Assembly: GCF_008974225.1 (NCBI RefSeq)
Contig: NZ_BKZR01000005.1
Span: 1 to 64,000, forward strand
DNA length: 64,000 bases
Direction: 5' to 3'
Source: Weizmannia acidilactici
Lineage (GTDB): Bacteria > Bacillota > Bacilli > Bacillales > Bacillaceae_C
Shown: positions 33,701-41,767 of the stretch, one piece after another
How positions within the stretch are numbered: the first letter of the stretch is position 1
Layout: each line of letters opens with the position of its first letter
Position numbers and translations under genes: made by a program
Notes under the pieces: generated by a model
Told to the model about the DNA's origin: nothing
Seen by the model: the letters and a program-made list of their open reading frames with translations, nothing else
Databases searched by the model: none

Positions 33701-35343
33701 CTCCTCCTCATCATGATATATATTCGATTGAGGATCTGGCACAGCTCATTTATGATTTGAAGAGCGCAAACCCGAGCGCCCGCATTTCCGTAAAACTCGT
33801 GTCAAAAGCAGGTGTCGGAACGATTGCGGCAGGCGTGGCAAAAGGCCTCGCCGATACGATTTTGATCAGCGGACATGACGGCGGCACCGGAGCCAGCCCG
33901 CAAACAAGCATCAAACATGCCGGCATGCCTTGGGAACTCGGCCTCGCTGAAACCCATCAAACATTAACGCTGAATGGCTTGCGCAACCGCGTGGTGCTGG
34001 AAACGGATGGTAAGCTGATGACCGGAAGGGATGTTGTCATTGCCGCCTGCCTCGGTGCCGAAGAATTCGGCTTCTCCAGCGCACCGCTTGTCGTGCTCGG
34101 CTGCATCATGATGCGCGCCTGCCATCTTGATACATGCCCGGTCGGGGTTGCCACGCAAAATCCGAAACTGCGTGCCAATTTTATGGGCAAACCGGAACAT
34201 GTCGTCAATTATATGCGCTTTATCGCAGAAGAAGTCCGTGAAATTTTGGCTGAATGCGGCTACCGCAGTCTCGATGAACTTGTCGGCGAAACGGGCCTGT
34301 TAAAAATGAAAGACGAAGTGAAAAACCATTGGAAAGCAAAACAGCTCAATTTCGATAAACTATTGTTTAAAGCAAACGAAACACCGCTTTCCGTACAAGG
34401 AAAAACCACCCAAAACCATAAAATGGAAGAACGTTTTGACAGCCGTGAATTGCAACATCTTTCCATATCCGTACGGAACAAGCAAAAGACAGCCATTACC
34501 CTGCCTGTACGCAATACAGACCGGGCAATTGGCACCACTTTGGGCCATATCATTACAAAAGAATACGGTGACCGCGGGCTGCCGGAAGATTTTATCCAAA
34601 TTAACCTGAACGGTTCCGCCGGCCAAAGCTTTGGAGCGTTTATTCCAAAAGGCCTCACCTTATATCTTGAAGGCGACGCAAACGATTATGTCGGCAAAGG
34701 GTTATCCGGCGGAAAAATCATTGTTAAACCAGGAAACGGATGGCTGCATAATGAAGAACAGGCCATTATAGGGAATACCGCTTTCTTCGGTGCCACCTCC
34801 GGTGAAGCATACATCCGCGGAACAGCCGGCCAGCGGTTCTGTGTCCGCAACAGCGGTGTGCATGCCGTCGTAGAAGGAATCGGCGACCACGGCTGTGAAT
34901 ACATGACAGGAGGACGCGTTGTCGTGCTCGGTTCCATCGGCAAAAACTTTGCTGCCGGAATGTCCGGCGGAATCGCCTATATCTACACCGGCATTATGGG
35001 CGAAGATGAAGCTTTATCGCAAGTTAACCAGGAACTTGTCAGCGTTGAAGACGCCGAAGCCGATGAAGACATGCGCGAACTTTACCATATGATCCAGAAA
35101 CATTACCAATATACCGGCAGCCCGATTGCAAAACGTATTTTGAAAAATTGGGAATGGTCTCTGCATCAGTTTGTGAAGATTGTGCCTCGCGAATATAAAG
35201 CGATGATGGAACTGATCCAATACTTCCAGGATCAGCAAATGCCGCTTGACGAAGCAAAACTGGCTGCATTTGAATTTAAAAAATCCGGGAAGAGCCTGCC
35301 GGCAATCGAAAAAGAAGCAGCTTTTCCGACTAAAGCAAAATAA
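30778..35343 (+). CDS. gltA: Glutamate synthase (NADPH) large subunit
   Basis: Transfers the glutamine amide to 2-oxoglutarate, giving two glutamates. 1521 residues, the standard length. A short propeptide precedes Cys18 (HDACGIGF), the N-terminal nucleophile of the class II amidotransferase domain (about 18-430). A central domain and an FMN-binding TIM-barrel synthase domain follow (about 830-1220, with SGEGGEE and ISGHDGGTGASP). The 3Fe-4S cluster cysteines are C1109, C1115 and C1120 (CIMMRACHLDTC). The C-terminal beta-helix GXGXG domain is intact. It forms a complex with GltB, encoded 55 nt downstream. Confidence 0.98.
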   Translation: MNNQHYGLYRSEYEHDACGIGFYADIKGRASHEIITTALEMLRRLDHRAGKNADETTSDGAGISMQIPHEFFEAVCSFTLPKKGEYAVGMLFLPHDPHARNEILVEFKTQASSLGLSVLGVRDVPVNPGILGRQAEESRPHIVQIFVSSSNDNTKESVFQRNVYILRKLVENKFSSSFYAASFSNQTIVYKGMLSADQLPLFYVDLQDGRFKSALALIHSRFSTNTFPSWERAHPNRMIAHNGEINTIKGNVNWFNAKIPLFANQLDLEALEKVQPVINASGSDSAIFDNVLEFLTMNGISLPHAIMMMVPEPWESSEDLPPYLRSFYEYHSQIMEPWDGPMALEFTNGKQIGAVLDRNGLRPARYYITNDDKIIFASEVGVVDVEPENVKERRHLKPGQLLFVDLEKGMLIPSDELKAQISLEKPYADHLEESVIKLPADKHLIPAASQLEKNELSYLQTLFGYTYEELTKSIVPMAQEMKEPIGAMGVDTPIAVLSERPQLLFHYFKQSFSQVTNPPIDSIREACVLSTVTWLGPQVSLDGHDDTTHKKIQLEHPFLSTAKFHAIQNQGLKAAVLPAYHSPDTSLEQALKQLLKLVDEKIEEGSEILILSDRAVGQSAVPIPSLLAVSAVHQHMIRRGTRPKASLVLDSGEPRDAHHMAALLGYGADAIHPYLALETIRGLIEEGHISLPFKKASENYLKVIKKSVVKIMTKVGITTLQSYRGAQTFEALGIAESVVDRYFTGTVSQIGGIGLEEIGMESYKRYEKAQEILFHYNKALDPGSELQWRKDGEYHLFNPQMMYTLQQAARTNNKELYRRFSEMYHHGPYATIRSLLTIKSNRKPIPIDEVEPVESIWKRFKTGAMSYGALSKEAHEALAIAMNRIGGKSNSGEGGEEKERYVRDANGDFRRSAIKQVASGRFGVTSLYLTEADEIQIKMAQGAKPGEGGQLPGSKVYPWIAEVRGSTPGVGLISPPPHHDIYSIEDLAQLIYDLKSANPSARISVKLVSKAGVGTIAAGVAKGLADTILISGHDGGTGASPQTSIKHAGMPWELGLAETHQTLTLNGLRNRVVLETDGKLMTGRDVVIAACLGAEEFGFSSAPLVVLGCIMMRACHLDTCPVGVATQNPKLRANFMGKPEHVVNYMRFIAEEVREILAECGYRSLDELVGETGLLKMKDEVKNHWKAKQLNFDKLLFKANETPLSVQGKTTQNHKMEERFDSRELQHLSISVRNKQKTAITLPVRNTDRAIGTTLGHIITKEYGDRGLPEDFIQINLNGSAGQSFGAFIPKGLTLYLEGDANDYVGKGLSGGKIIVKPGNGWLHNEEQAIIGNTAFFGATSGEAYIRGTAGQRFCVRNSGVHAVVEGIGDHGCEYMTGGRVVVLGSIGKNFAAGMSGGIAYIYTGIMGEDEALSQVNQELVSVEDAEADEDMRELYHMIQKHYQYTGSPIAKRILKNWEWSLHQFVKIVPREYKAMMELIQYFQDQQMPLDEAKLAAFEFKKSGKSLPAIEKEAAFPTKAK

Positions 35344-35398
35344 CGATAATCAATATTCATCCGTCAGCCGTCGGATGGATTTGTTGGGAGTGTGAGAC

Positions 35399-36856
35399 AT
35401 GCGCGGAACGACAGACTTTATTGACCAAAAACGTGAAAAGCCGAAAGAAATCGATGCACTCGAACGGATCGCAACATGGAAAGAGTACCAAAAACCTTTT
35501 CCGGAAGAGAAACTGAAAATCCAGGCATCCCGCTGTATGGAATGCGGCACCCCGTTTTGCCAGATGGGGGAATTAATCGGCCGGCAAACGAGCGGCTGCC
35601 CTCTTTACAATTTAATTCCGGAATGGAACACGCTTGCCGCTCAGGGAAAATGGGAAGAAGCATACTACCGCCTGCTTTTGACTAATAATTTCCCTGAATT
35701 TACTTCCCGCGCCTGCCCCGCCCCGTGCGAAGGGTCATGCACAGCCGGGCTGGTCAGTGAGCCGGTCACCATTAAAAGCATTGAAAAAGCGATCATTGAC
35801 CGCGCCTATAAAGAAGGTTGGGTAAAGCCGAGAATCCCACTGAAACGGAATGGCTTAAAAGTGGCTGTTGTCGGAAGCGGACCTGCCGGTATGGCGGCAG
35901 CCGATGATTTGAACCAAGCCGGCTATGATGTGACAGTTTTTGAAAAAGAAGATCGCTTTGGCGGGCTGTTAATGTACGGAATTCCGAACATGAAAATCGA
36001 AAAGCAGTATGTTCAGCGCAGAATTGACCTACTTCAGGCTGAAGGCATCGAATTTATAGCCAATACGGAAATCGGAAAAGATATTACCCTGGAAGAGCTT
36101 CAGGAAACATATGACGCTGTCCTGCTCTGCATCGGCGCGGAAAAGCAGCGTGAAATAGACATTCCGGGACGCGGGTTGAAAGGTATATATCCGGCGATGG
36201 AATATTTGAAAACAAGCACAAAACACCTGCTGGATAACGGCGGCAACGGTGAACCCCGCATTACAGCGAAAGGCAAAAAAGTGATTGTGATCGGCGGCGG
36301 GGACACCGGTGCGGACTGCGTGGCAACAGCCATCCGCCAGGGCTGTAAAAGTGTTGTACAATTTGGCAAACACGGCGAACTACCGAAAGAACGCCCGGAA
36401 CATGAGCCGTGGCCTGTTAACCCATCCCTGTTTACGTTGGATTATGCTTACGAAGAAACGTTTAAAGCGTTCGGGGAAGACCCGCGGAAATATTATATCC
36501 AAACAACAGAATTTCTCGGCAATGAAGACGATGAAGTCACCGGTCTCCTCACCGTTCCTTTCACAGATGAGCCTGTTGCGGAGAAGCAACTTTGGAAAGC
36601 GGATCTTGTCCTGATCGCAATCGGATTTGAGGGTGTTGATCCTACCAAAGCGGCGGGCGCAGAACTCCAAAACGGGCGCATTCAAACACGCCCGGGAAGC
36701 TTTCAAACGAACCGTGAAGGCGTCTTTGCCGCAGGGGATGCGAAACGCGGCGCAAGCCTCATCGTCTGGGCAATGCAGGAAGGAAAAAAAGCAGCAAAAG
36801 AAATTGAATTGTATCTTGCGCAAAAAACCGCTGCCGCCCAGCTACCGTCTGTTTAA
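35399..36856 (+). CDS. gltB: Glutamate synthase (NADPH) small subunit
   Basis: 485-residue flavoprotein that passes electrons from NADPH through FAD and two 4Fe-4S clusters to GltA. Cluster cysteines lie in CMECGTPFC (46-54), SGCPLY (67) and CPAPCEGSC (about 108-116). The FAD motif GSGPAGMAAADDL is near 160 and the NADPH motif GGGDTGADC near 300. The start ATG follows GGGAGTG. It is the second gene of gltAB, with a terminator directly after. Confidence 0.97.
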   Translation: MRGTTDFIDQKREKPKEIDALERIATWKEYQKPFPEEKLKIQASRCMECGTPFCQMGELIGRQTSGCPLYNLIPEWNTLAAQGKWEEAYYRLLLTNNFPEFTSRACPAPCEGSCTAGLVSEPVTIKSIEKAIIDRAYKEGWVKPRIPLKRNGLKVAVVGSGPAGMAAADDLNQAGYDVTVFEKEDRFGGLLMYGIPNMKIEKQYVQRRIDLLQAEGIEFIANTEIGKDITLEELQETYDAVLLCIGAEKQREIDIPGRGLKGIYPAMEYLKTSTKHLLDNGGNGEPRITAKGKKVIVIGGGDTGADCVATAIRQGCKSVVQFGKHGELPKERPEHEPWPVNPSLFTLDYAYEETFKAFGEDPRKYYIQTTEFLGNEDDEVTGLLTVPFTDEPVAEKQLWKADLVLIAIGFEGVDPTKAAGAELQNGRIQTRPGSFQTNREGVFAAGDAKRGASLIVWAMQEGKKAAKEIELYLAQKTAAAQLPSV

Positions 36857-36870
36857 CATTAAAATTAAAG

Positions 36871-36915
36871 AGGTTGCCCATAGCCTGTAAGACGGTTATA
36901 GGCAACCCCTTTTTT
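36871..36915 (+). terminator. Terminator of gltAB
   Basis: GGTTGCCcATA ... TATaGGCAACC stem with a 13-nt loop, then CCTTTTTT. Confidence 0.88.
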
Positions 36916-36988
36916 GTATGAAAACAAATATGAATAAATGGAAACACTTAAATTAACCCTCATCCTTATATTTTCCTGAATCCGTGGC

Positions 36989-37024
36989 GAAAACCTAATG
37001 AATGGCTTTCGTAGGCAGGTTTTC
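36989..37024. repeat. Inverted repeat downstream of gltB
   Basis: GAAAACCT (36989-36996) and AGGTTTTC (37017-37024) pair around a 20-nt loop, in the 265-bp interval between gltB and mutY where no gene is supportable. Purpose unknown. Confidence 0.35.
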
Positions 37025-37180
37025 CAAGCTGAATTTCGAAAAATAACTGATTTTTTGTTCTATTGTATTTTGCTTCATTGGTAAGTTATGAATGTACACT
37101 ATTTGAGCAGTTTTATGGCATGCCAATTTTCCAACATTTATTCTACATCACGCTGACTAACCTTTTTCGACCATCCCGCG

Positions 37181-38278
37181 TTATTTTAACGCCCGGTAAG
37201 CTTTCCAAATTTTTTGATGTGAGACCGGGAATGCGTACTTTTCAATTTCCCACGCCGGTACGCATTTCAACTCATCCGTTCCCTCTACCCGGTTTTTTAT
37301 CTTTCCGCGGTAAACACGAATATCCCAAATTAAGTGGGTAAATACATGGCGGATTTCTGTAAAATAATCCGTTTCAAGCTCAGCTTCTATTCCGAATTCC
37401 TCAGAAAGATAATCTTTCAGCACCTGCCTTGCCGGCAAGAAGGAGCTTTCTTCCGTTTGGACAAATTCCCACATGTTTGCAAGCAGACCTTTACCCGGCC
37501 GTTTATGAATCACAATACGGCCGTCTCCATCCTCCAGTACCGCTGCAGCCAGCTGGATCTGTTTTTGTTTTTTTCCTTTTGATTTAACAGGGAGCACTTC
37601 TGTTGTTCCTTCAGCAAATGCCCGGCAATGGTCGCGGACGGGGCAAAGCAGACATGACGGTGATTTTGACGTGCAAACAAGCGCCCCCAGCTCCATTAAC
37701 GCCTGGTTAAAAAAAGACGGGTTTTCATGTGAAATCAGTTTTCGTACGGCATCTTCAAAAATTTTCCGTGATGAAGGCTTGGCTATGTCTTCCCATACGG
37801 ATAAAATTCTTGAAAGCACCCGCATGACATTGCCATCCACTGCCGGTTCCGGCTGGCCGTACGCAATACTTAAAATCGCGCCGGCAGTATAAGGCCCCAC
37901 CCCTTTCAGCTTTGCCACTTCTTTAGGCGTTTTTGGCACAGTACCGCCGTATTTTTCCTGTACCTCTTTCACGGCAGTGTGCAGGTTTCGGACACGTGAA
38001 TAGTAGCCAAGCCCTTCCCATTCTTTTAACACTTCATCTTCATCCGCATCCGCCAGCGCTTCTAGCGTCGGAAATTTTTCCATAAAACGCTGAAAATAAG
38101 GGATGACAGTATCCACCCTTGTTTGCTGCAGCATGATTTCCGACACCCAAATTTTATAAGGATCACTGTCGCGCCGCCATGGAAGATCCCGCATTTCCCT
38201 TTCAAACCAGGAAATTAAATCCTTTTGAAAGGCATGTATATCAAAACCTGTAAAATCGATTGGTAAATTTTTCTCCAC
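37181..38278 (-). CDS. mutY: A/G-specific adenine DNA glycosylase
   Basis: Removes adenine mispaired with 8-oxoguanine. 365 residues. Catalytic Glu47 lies in SEIMLQQT, the helix-hairpin-helix LKGVGPYTAGAI near 124-135, catalytic Asp148 in VDGN, and 4Fe-4S cysteines at 202, 209, 212 and 218 (C-x6-C-x2-C-x5-C). A C-terminal NUDIX-like 8-oxoG recognition domain starts near 235. It corresponds to B. subtilis YfhQ and is divergent from yfhP as there. Confidence 0.96.
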   Translation of the reverse strand: MEKNLPIDFTGFDIHAFQKDLISWFEREMRDLPWRRDSDPYKIWVSEIMLQQTRVDTVIPYFQRFMEKFPTLEALADADEDEVLKEWEGLGYYSRVRNLHTAVKEVQEKYGGTVPKTPKEVAKLKGVGPYTAGAILSIAYGQPEPAVDGNVMRVLSRILSVWEDIAKPSSRKIFEDAVRKLISHENPSFFNQALMELGALVCTSKSPSCLLCPVRDHCRAFAEGTTEVLPVKSKGKKQKQIQLAAAVLEDGDGRIVIHKRPGKGLLANMWEFVQTEESSFLPARQVLKDYLSEEFGIEAELETDYFTEIRHVFTHLIWDIRVYRGKIKNRVEGTDELKCVPAWEIEKYAFPVSHQKIWKAYRALK

Positions 38279-38364
38279 TTTACATCCTCCAAATGATTGT
38301 TACATCCGCTTTTTGATGGGAAAAATATAAACGAGAAAATACTGTATTGTATTACTCATAACTG

Positions 38365-38393
38365 TTGCAATTCTTTTTAATTTACCATATGAT
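38365..38393 (+). promoter_or_regulatory. Sigma-A promoter of yfhP
   Basis: TTGCAA (38365-38370), 17-bp spacer, TATGAT (38388-38393), 65 nt before the yfhP start. Confidence 0.55.
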
Positions 38394-38458
38394 GAAGGCA
38401 TAATGAAAGAAATTAGCGCTTTACAACAGGACCAGAACCACTTTTAGGAGGAATAAGA

Positions 38459-39439
38459 TTGGATACAGGAACCCATGTTGTAATGGGATTTGCACTCGGT
38501 GGTTTGGCAACATTAGACCCTGTAGTTGCACAAGATGCGGTTCATTTTCACAGCGTACTTATTGCCACGGTTTTAGGTTCACAGGCACCGGATATTGATA
38601 CGGTATTGAAGTTTAAAAATAATGCGGTTTACATCCGCAACCACCGCGGCGTTACCCACTCCGTTCCCGCCGTTTTGCTGTGGCCGCTCGCCATTACGGC
38701 TGTACTCAGCATCTTCTTCCCGGGAACTGACGCGCTCCATTTATGGTTGTGGTCGTTTTTAGCCGTTTTCCTGCACGTTTTCGTTGATATTTTCAACGCG
38801 TACGGAACGCAGGCACTCCGCCCGTTTACTTATAAATGGGTTGCTCTTGGTGTGATCAATACGTTTGACCCTTTCATTTTCACAATCCATGTCATCGGCT
38901 TGGTCGCTTGGGCGCTTGGGGCACAGCCGGGCGCAACTTTTCTGGCCATGTATTTTATTATATTCCTATATTATATCGCCAAATTCCTGGCCCGTCACGA
39001 TGTAAAAAAAGCCGTTTTGGCCATTATCCCGGACGCAGAAAATATCATTATTTCACCAACAATCCGTTTTAACCAGTGGAAAATTGCGGTGAAAACGAAA
39101 GATGCTTATTATGTTGCAAAAGCATATAAATCAGATATTACCGTGCTGGATAAATTCAAACGGCTGCCTGTACCGGAAAATGACATTTTGCAGGCGGCAA
39201 AACAGGATAAAAACTTATCGTCTTTCCTGAGTTTTTCCCCTGTTTACAGCTGGCAGGTAAAAGAGTATGAGGGCGGCTACCAGGTCCGTTTTACCGACCT
39301 GCGTTACCGGACAAACGGCCATTATCCGTTCGTTGCCGTTGTCAAGCTCAATCAGGATCTGGAAATTACCGGTTCCTATACCGGCTGGATTTTCAATAAG
39401 GATAAATTGAAGAAAAAACTTGATGTCGTGCCAAGATAA
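38459..39439 (+). CDS. yfhP: YfhP, metal-dependent hydrolase-like membrane protein (YdjM family)
   Basis: 326 residues. Starts at TTG 38459 with AGGAGGAATAAGA upstream. The N-terminal half has four to five hydrophobic segments with conserved polar motifs of the LexA-binding/YdjM membrane hydrolase family: THVVMGFALGG, GSQAPDIDTV, NHRGVTHS and HVFVDIFNAYG; the His and Asp residues look like metal ligands. The C-terminal 130 residues are soluble. In B. subtilis YfhP is reported as a repressor-type factor linked to neighbouring genes, but its role is uncertain; enzyme activity is not shown. Placement beside mutY is conserved. Confidence 0.85.
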   Translation: MDTGTHVVMGFALGGLATLDPVVAQDAVHFHSVLIATVLGSQAPDIDTVLKFKNNAVYIRNHRGVTHSVPAVLLWPLAITAVLSIFFPGTDALHLWLWSFLAVFLHVFVDIFNAYGTQALRPFTYKWVALGVINTFDPFIFTIHVIGLVAWALGAQPGATFLAMYFIIFLYYIAKFLARHDVKKAVLAIIPDAENIIISPTIRFNQWKIAVKTKDAYYVAKAYKSDITVLDKFKRLPVPENDILQAAKQDKNLSSFLSFSPVYSWQVKEYEGGYQVRFTDLRYRTNGHYPFVAVVKLNQDLEITGSYTGWIFNKDKLKKKLDVVPR

Positions 39440-39469
39440 GGTGCGTTTCCTTATGTTGCAAAATACGCA

Positions 39470-39510
39470 TAATAACCGGTGCGGGGGCTTTTCCCGTACC
39501 GGTTATTATT
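39470..39510 (+). terminator. Hairpin between yfhP and sspK
   Basis: AATAACCGGTgCGGGG / CCCGtACCGGTTATT stem followed by ATTATA, directly before the sspK ribosome site. Probable yfhP terminator with a weak T run. Confidence 0.6.
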
Positions 39511-39526
39511 ATAGGAGGGCTGTAAC

Positions 39527-39682
39527 ATGCGCAATAAAGAAAAAGGATTCCCGTTTCATCGTGACAATAAATTTGAAGGTGAGCCGCGCGCAAAAGCTGA
39601 ATATGCTTCAAAGCGCGCGGACGGCACAACCAACACCCATCCGCAGGAACGCATGCACGCTTCAAGCCACCGGGGGCAGTAG
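39527..39682 (+). CDS. sspK: Small acid-soluble spore protein K
   Basis: 51-residue minor spore protein: RNKEKGFPF, NKFEGEPRAKAEYASKRADG and HPQERMHAS match recalled SspK of B. subtilis throughout. The ATG at 39527 has an AGGAGGG site 7 nt upstream. Expected in the forespore under sigma-G, though I could not pick out its promoter. Lies between yfhP and yfhH as in B. subtilis. Confidence 0.93.
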   Translation: MRNKEKGFPFHRDNKFEGEPRAKAEYASKRADGTTNTHPQERMHASSHRGQ

Positions 39683-39685
39683 GGC

Positions 39686-39727
39686 AAAAAGGGCTGTTAA
39701 AAAGCAGGGATCATTGCTTTTGGCAGC
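39686..39727 (+). terminator. Hairpin after sspK
   Basis: GGGCTGttaAAAAGCA / TGCTTTTggCAGCCC stem 4 nt past the sspK stop; no long T run. Confidence 0.5.
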
Positions 39728-39858
39728 CCCTGTTCTGCTGCTGATCCGATTGGGAGTTTTCATTTTTTATTAGGGTCTCGAAAAGACCAATTCGCTCATG
39801 TTAAAACTTTCAAACTGTCTTAAGGCCCTTATAAAAGACATTTCTCAGGCCGGTTCAA

Positions 39859-39900
39859 CTCGTTTTGTCCTTCCGGCATCAATTCCGCCTCATTTTGTCC
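39859..39900. repeat. Short direct repeat in the sspK-yfhH interval
   Basis: CTCGTTTTGTCC (39859-39870) and CTCATTTTGTCC (39889-39900) recur at 30-bp spacing. The 230-bp interval holds no supportable gene. The GGACAAAAYGAG phrase resembles a dispersed intergenic repeat. Confidence 0.35.
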
Positions 39901-39960
39901 TTTAGCGCCCGCCATGCTTATTCCTGCCGTCCCGCTTTCCTACATCCACTCCTTAAAACC

Positions 39961-40278
39961 TCATTTCACTTCTTTCAGCATCGAGATCGGCAGGGCTTCG
40001 ATCGGTTTACCGCCGCTGATCCGGTAACCCCAGGCAAATACGCCTTCAATGTAGTCGATTTTAAAATAAGCGCCAGGATCCCCTTCGATCTCGTAAATTT
40101 CCCCTTTTTTAAAAGAAGCCGGATCGAGCAAATAAGACCTGGCCATTGCAATTTTCCGCTCCAGAACGGCAAATTCATTAACGATGCCAAGCTGCTCCGC
40201 TTTCCGCGCTTTCTCCGTCAATTGTGCAATTTCCTGCTTCAGTTCATACTCGCTCATTTCGCTGTACCTTTTTTCCAT
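39961..40278 (-). CDS. yfhH: YfhH family protein
   Basis: 105 residues beginning EKRYSEM, as in B. subtilis YfhH. The N-terminal half is a helical hairpin (LTEKARKAEQLGIVNEFAVLERKI); the C-terminal half is beta-rich, with KKGEIYEIEGDPGAYFKI and GVFAWGYR. The fold resembles the solved Bacillus YfhH structure but no function is known. ATG 40278 is chosen because AGGGGG lies 9 nt upstream; the earlier ATG at 40287 touches that site. It starts 13 nt after the recX stop, so it is co-transcribed with recX. Confidence 0.88.
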   Translation of the reverse strand: MEKRYSEMSEYELKQEIAQLTEKARKAEQLGIVNEFAVLERKIAMARSYLLDPASFKKGEIYEIEGDPGAYFKIDYIEGVFAWGYRISGGKPIEALPISMLKEVK

Positions 40279-40291
40279 TTGTTCCATCCCC

Positions 40292-41083
40292 CTATTCCTG
40301 CTCCCGCAAATAACGTTCAATCATATCGAGCGGAAACCCTCTCCGATATAAAAACTGCTTTATTTTCTGTCCGTATTCATATCCTGACAAATTCCGGTAT
40401 TTGCGCTTTGCTTTTTCCGCCTGCACCAAAAGCGCTTCCCACTCTTCTTTTTCCCCCTTCTCAAGATGGAGCCTTTCCATCGCCAATGCAATTATATCAG
40501 GCGGGTACCCTTTTCCTGCCAGCCCCTGCGCCACTTTTTGTTTTAAAAGTTTCTCCGAAAGCCTGGCGTGCTGCCTGGCCAGTTTTTCCGCATAAGCATA
40601 GGCTTGCTTCACTTGTTTCTCCGTATGAAATTCCTCAAGCGCTTTTTCAATAAGGTCTGGCGCAATACCTTTTTGCCGCAGTTCCATTTCAATTACAACC
40701 GGGCCTTTATACGTCGTATTCATTTGTGTGCGCACATAACTAGCGGCAAATTCCGCATCATCCAAGTACTGCATTTCATAAAGCTTTAAAATCACTTCCT
40801 GAATGACTTCAGGTGCAAAATCCTTTTTCTTGAGATCATCGCGAACTTCTTTTTCAGACCGCATCCGGTATGACAAAAACTGGATTGCAGTGTTGACCCC
40901 TTTTCGGACTTCATCCTGGGCCAGAATGGATTCGATATCGAGTTCGTTCAGTTCTTTCCCCTTTAAAAGTCGGAACCGCGCCAGCACTTCCTCATCAACA
41001 CTGAAACGGTACTGGCCGTCCAGAAAAATATTGTAACGTTCTTTATTGTTTTTTTGAACAGAAATTTTTGTAATGACCGGCAC
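40292..41083 (-). CDS. recX: Regulatory protein RecX
   Basis: 263-residue RecX, which binds in the groove of RecA filaments and modulates RecA recombinase activity. Made of tandem three-helix repeats; typical motifs are FLSYRMRSEKEVRDDLKKK near 70-88, YLDDAEFAASYVRT near 105-118, and LRQKGIAPDLIEKAL near 130-145. A fourth repeat-like tail runs to the end, as in Bacillus YfhG. It is divergent from yfhE and followed by yfhH. Confidence 0.93.
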   Translation of the reverse strand: MPVITKISVQKNNKERYNIFLDGQYRFSVDEEVLARFRLLKGKELNELDIESILAQDEVRKGVNTAIQFLSYRMRSEKEVRDDLKKKDFAPEVIQEVILKLYEMQYLDDAEFAASYVRTQMNTTYKGPVVIEMELRQKGIAPDLIEKALEEFHTEKQVKQAYAYAEKLARQHARLSEKLLKQKVAQGLAGKGYPPDIIALAMERLHLEKGEKEEWEALLVQAEKAKRKYRNLSGYEYGQKIKQFLYRRGFPLDMIERYLREQE

Positions 41084-41175
41084 ACCAATACCTCCCTCGT
41101 CTCTTTATTTTACCATTCAAAGTGTAGGAAGCGTTAAATCGGGGAACACTAAATGAAAAAAGGAGGTTTTTGCAG

Positions 41176-41298
41176 TTGCCGAAAGACAAAAAAGTCCAAA
41201 CAAAAAGCACGCTAAGAAGCATGCAGGAAGTAACCTATCAGAGAGAATTTAAAAAAGCGGACCGTGCCGGAGGGTATATGGACAAGGGGCGCAAATAA
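41176..41298 (+). CDS. yfhE: YfhE family small protein
   Basis: 40-residue lysine/arginine-rich peptide from a TTG at 41176 with a perfect AAGGAGG site 9 nt upstream. The core LRSMQEVTYQREFKKADRAGG matches the YfhE family of spore-formers apart from a few positions. Located between recX and yfhD as in B. subtilis. Function unknown. Confidence 0.8.
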   Translation: MPKDKKVQTKSTLRSMQEVTYQREFKKADRAGGYMDKGRK

Positions 41299-41378
41299 TT
41301 ACCTGTTTAAGAAAAACCTTTTGGGCAAAAAGTATGCTTGCGGGGCCTTCCGCAAAATGCTTGAAAGGGGTTTTCAGC

Positions 41379-41561
41379 ATGGGCCGCGGGCATAAGCAGA
41401 AAACGCGCGATAAAAACAAAGCAACACTGCCGCAAGTACCGAAAAACATGAAAAGCGACGGGAAGGATATTGAATTTTCACGTGAACTTGCCGATCAGGA
41501 CGATTTAGAGGCGCAAGCCCGTTCGGAAGCGGCGAAAAAAAGGGCAAAAAACAGAAGTTGA
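41379..41561 (+). CDS. yfhD: YfhD family small protein
   Basis: 60-residue charged peptide: MGRGHKQKTRDKNKATLPQVP, then EFSRELADQDDLEAQARSEAAKKRAK. It matches recalled B. subtilis YfhD. The ATG at 41379 follows GAAAGGGG. An earlier in-frame ATG (41334) adds unrelated residues. No known role; the last gene of this conserved block, ahead of a strong terminator. Confidence 0.85.
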   Translation: MGRGHKQKTRDKNKATLPQVPKNMKSDGKDIEFSRELADQDDLEAQARSEAAKKRAKNRS

Positions 41562-41566
41562 CGGAG

Positions 41567-41605
41567 CAAAAGCGGGTGCCCGGCTGAGACCGGCTCCCGC
41601 TTTTT
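41567..41605. terminator. Terminator of yfhD
   Basis: AAAAGCGGGtgccCGG / CCGgctCCCGCTTTTT stem with T run on the plus strand and an A run on the other side. It could also end trp transcription. Confidence 0.85.
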
Positions 41606-41752
41606 GTGGATATTGTGTATAATGCCTAAATTTCCCTATTTTCAAAAGCAGTGGTCTGTGCATAAAATTGTGCACATTTTTTGTGTATGAATTGTGGATA
41701 TTGTTTATAACTTAAAATTAGCCTGAATTTCCTATGTTTTTCATGTGTATAA
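41605..41752. promoter_or_regulatory. Cluster of DnaA-box-like 9-mers between yfhD and trpA
   Basis: Three exact matches to TTATNCACA on the minus strand (41614-41622, 41657-41665, 41744-41752). Three one-mismatch copies lie at 41605-41613, 41682-41690 and 41693-41701. All have the same orientation within 148 bp. The surroundings are AT-rich and partly repeated. DnaA-box clusters away from oriC act as DnaA sinks or regulators in Bacillus. Function here is inference. Confidence 0.5.
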
Positions 41753-41767
41753 AACTGTGGGAAAATG

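Noticed and set aside
39865..40653. Long plus-strand open frame (262 codons) opposite yfhH and recX
   Set aside because: It lies antisense to two genes with clear family matches, has no ribosome site and no recognisable domain; a shadow frame.
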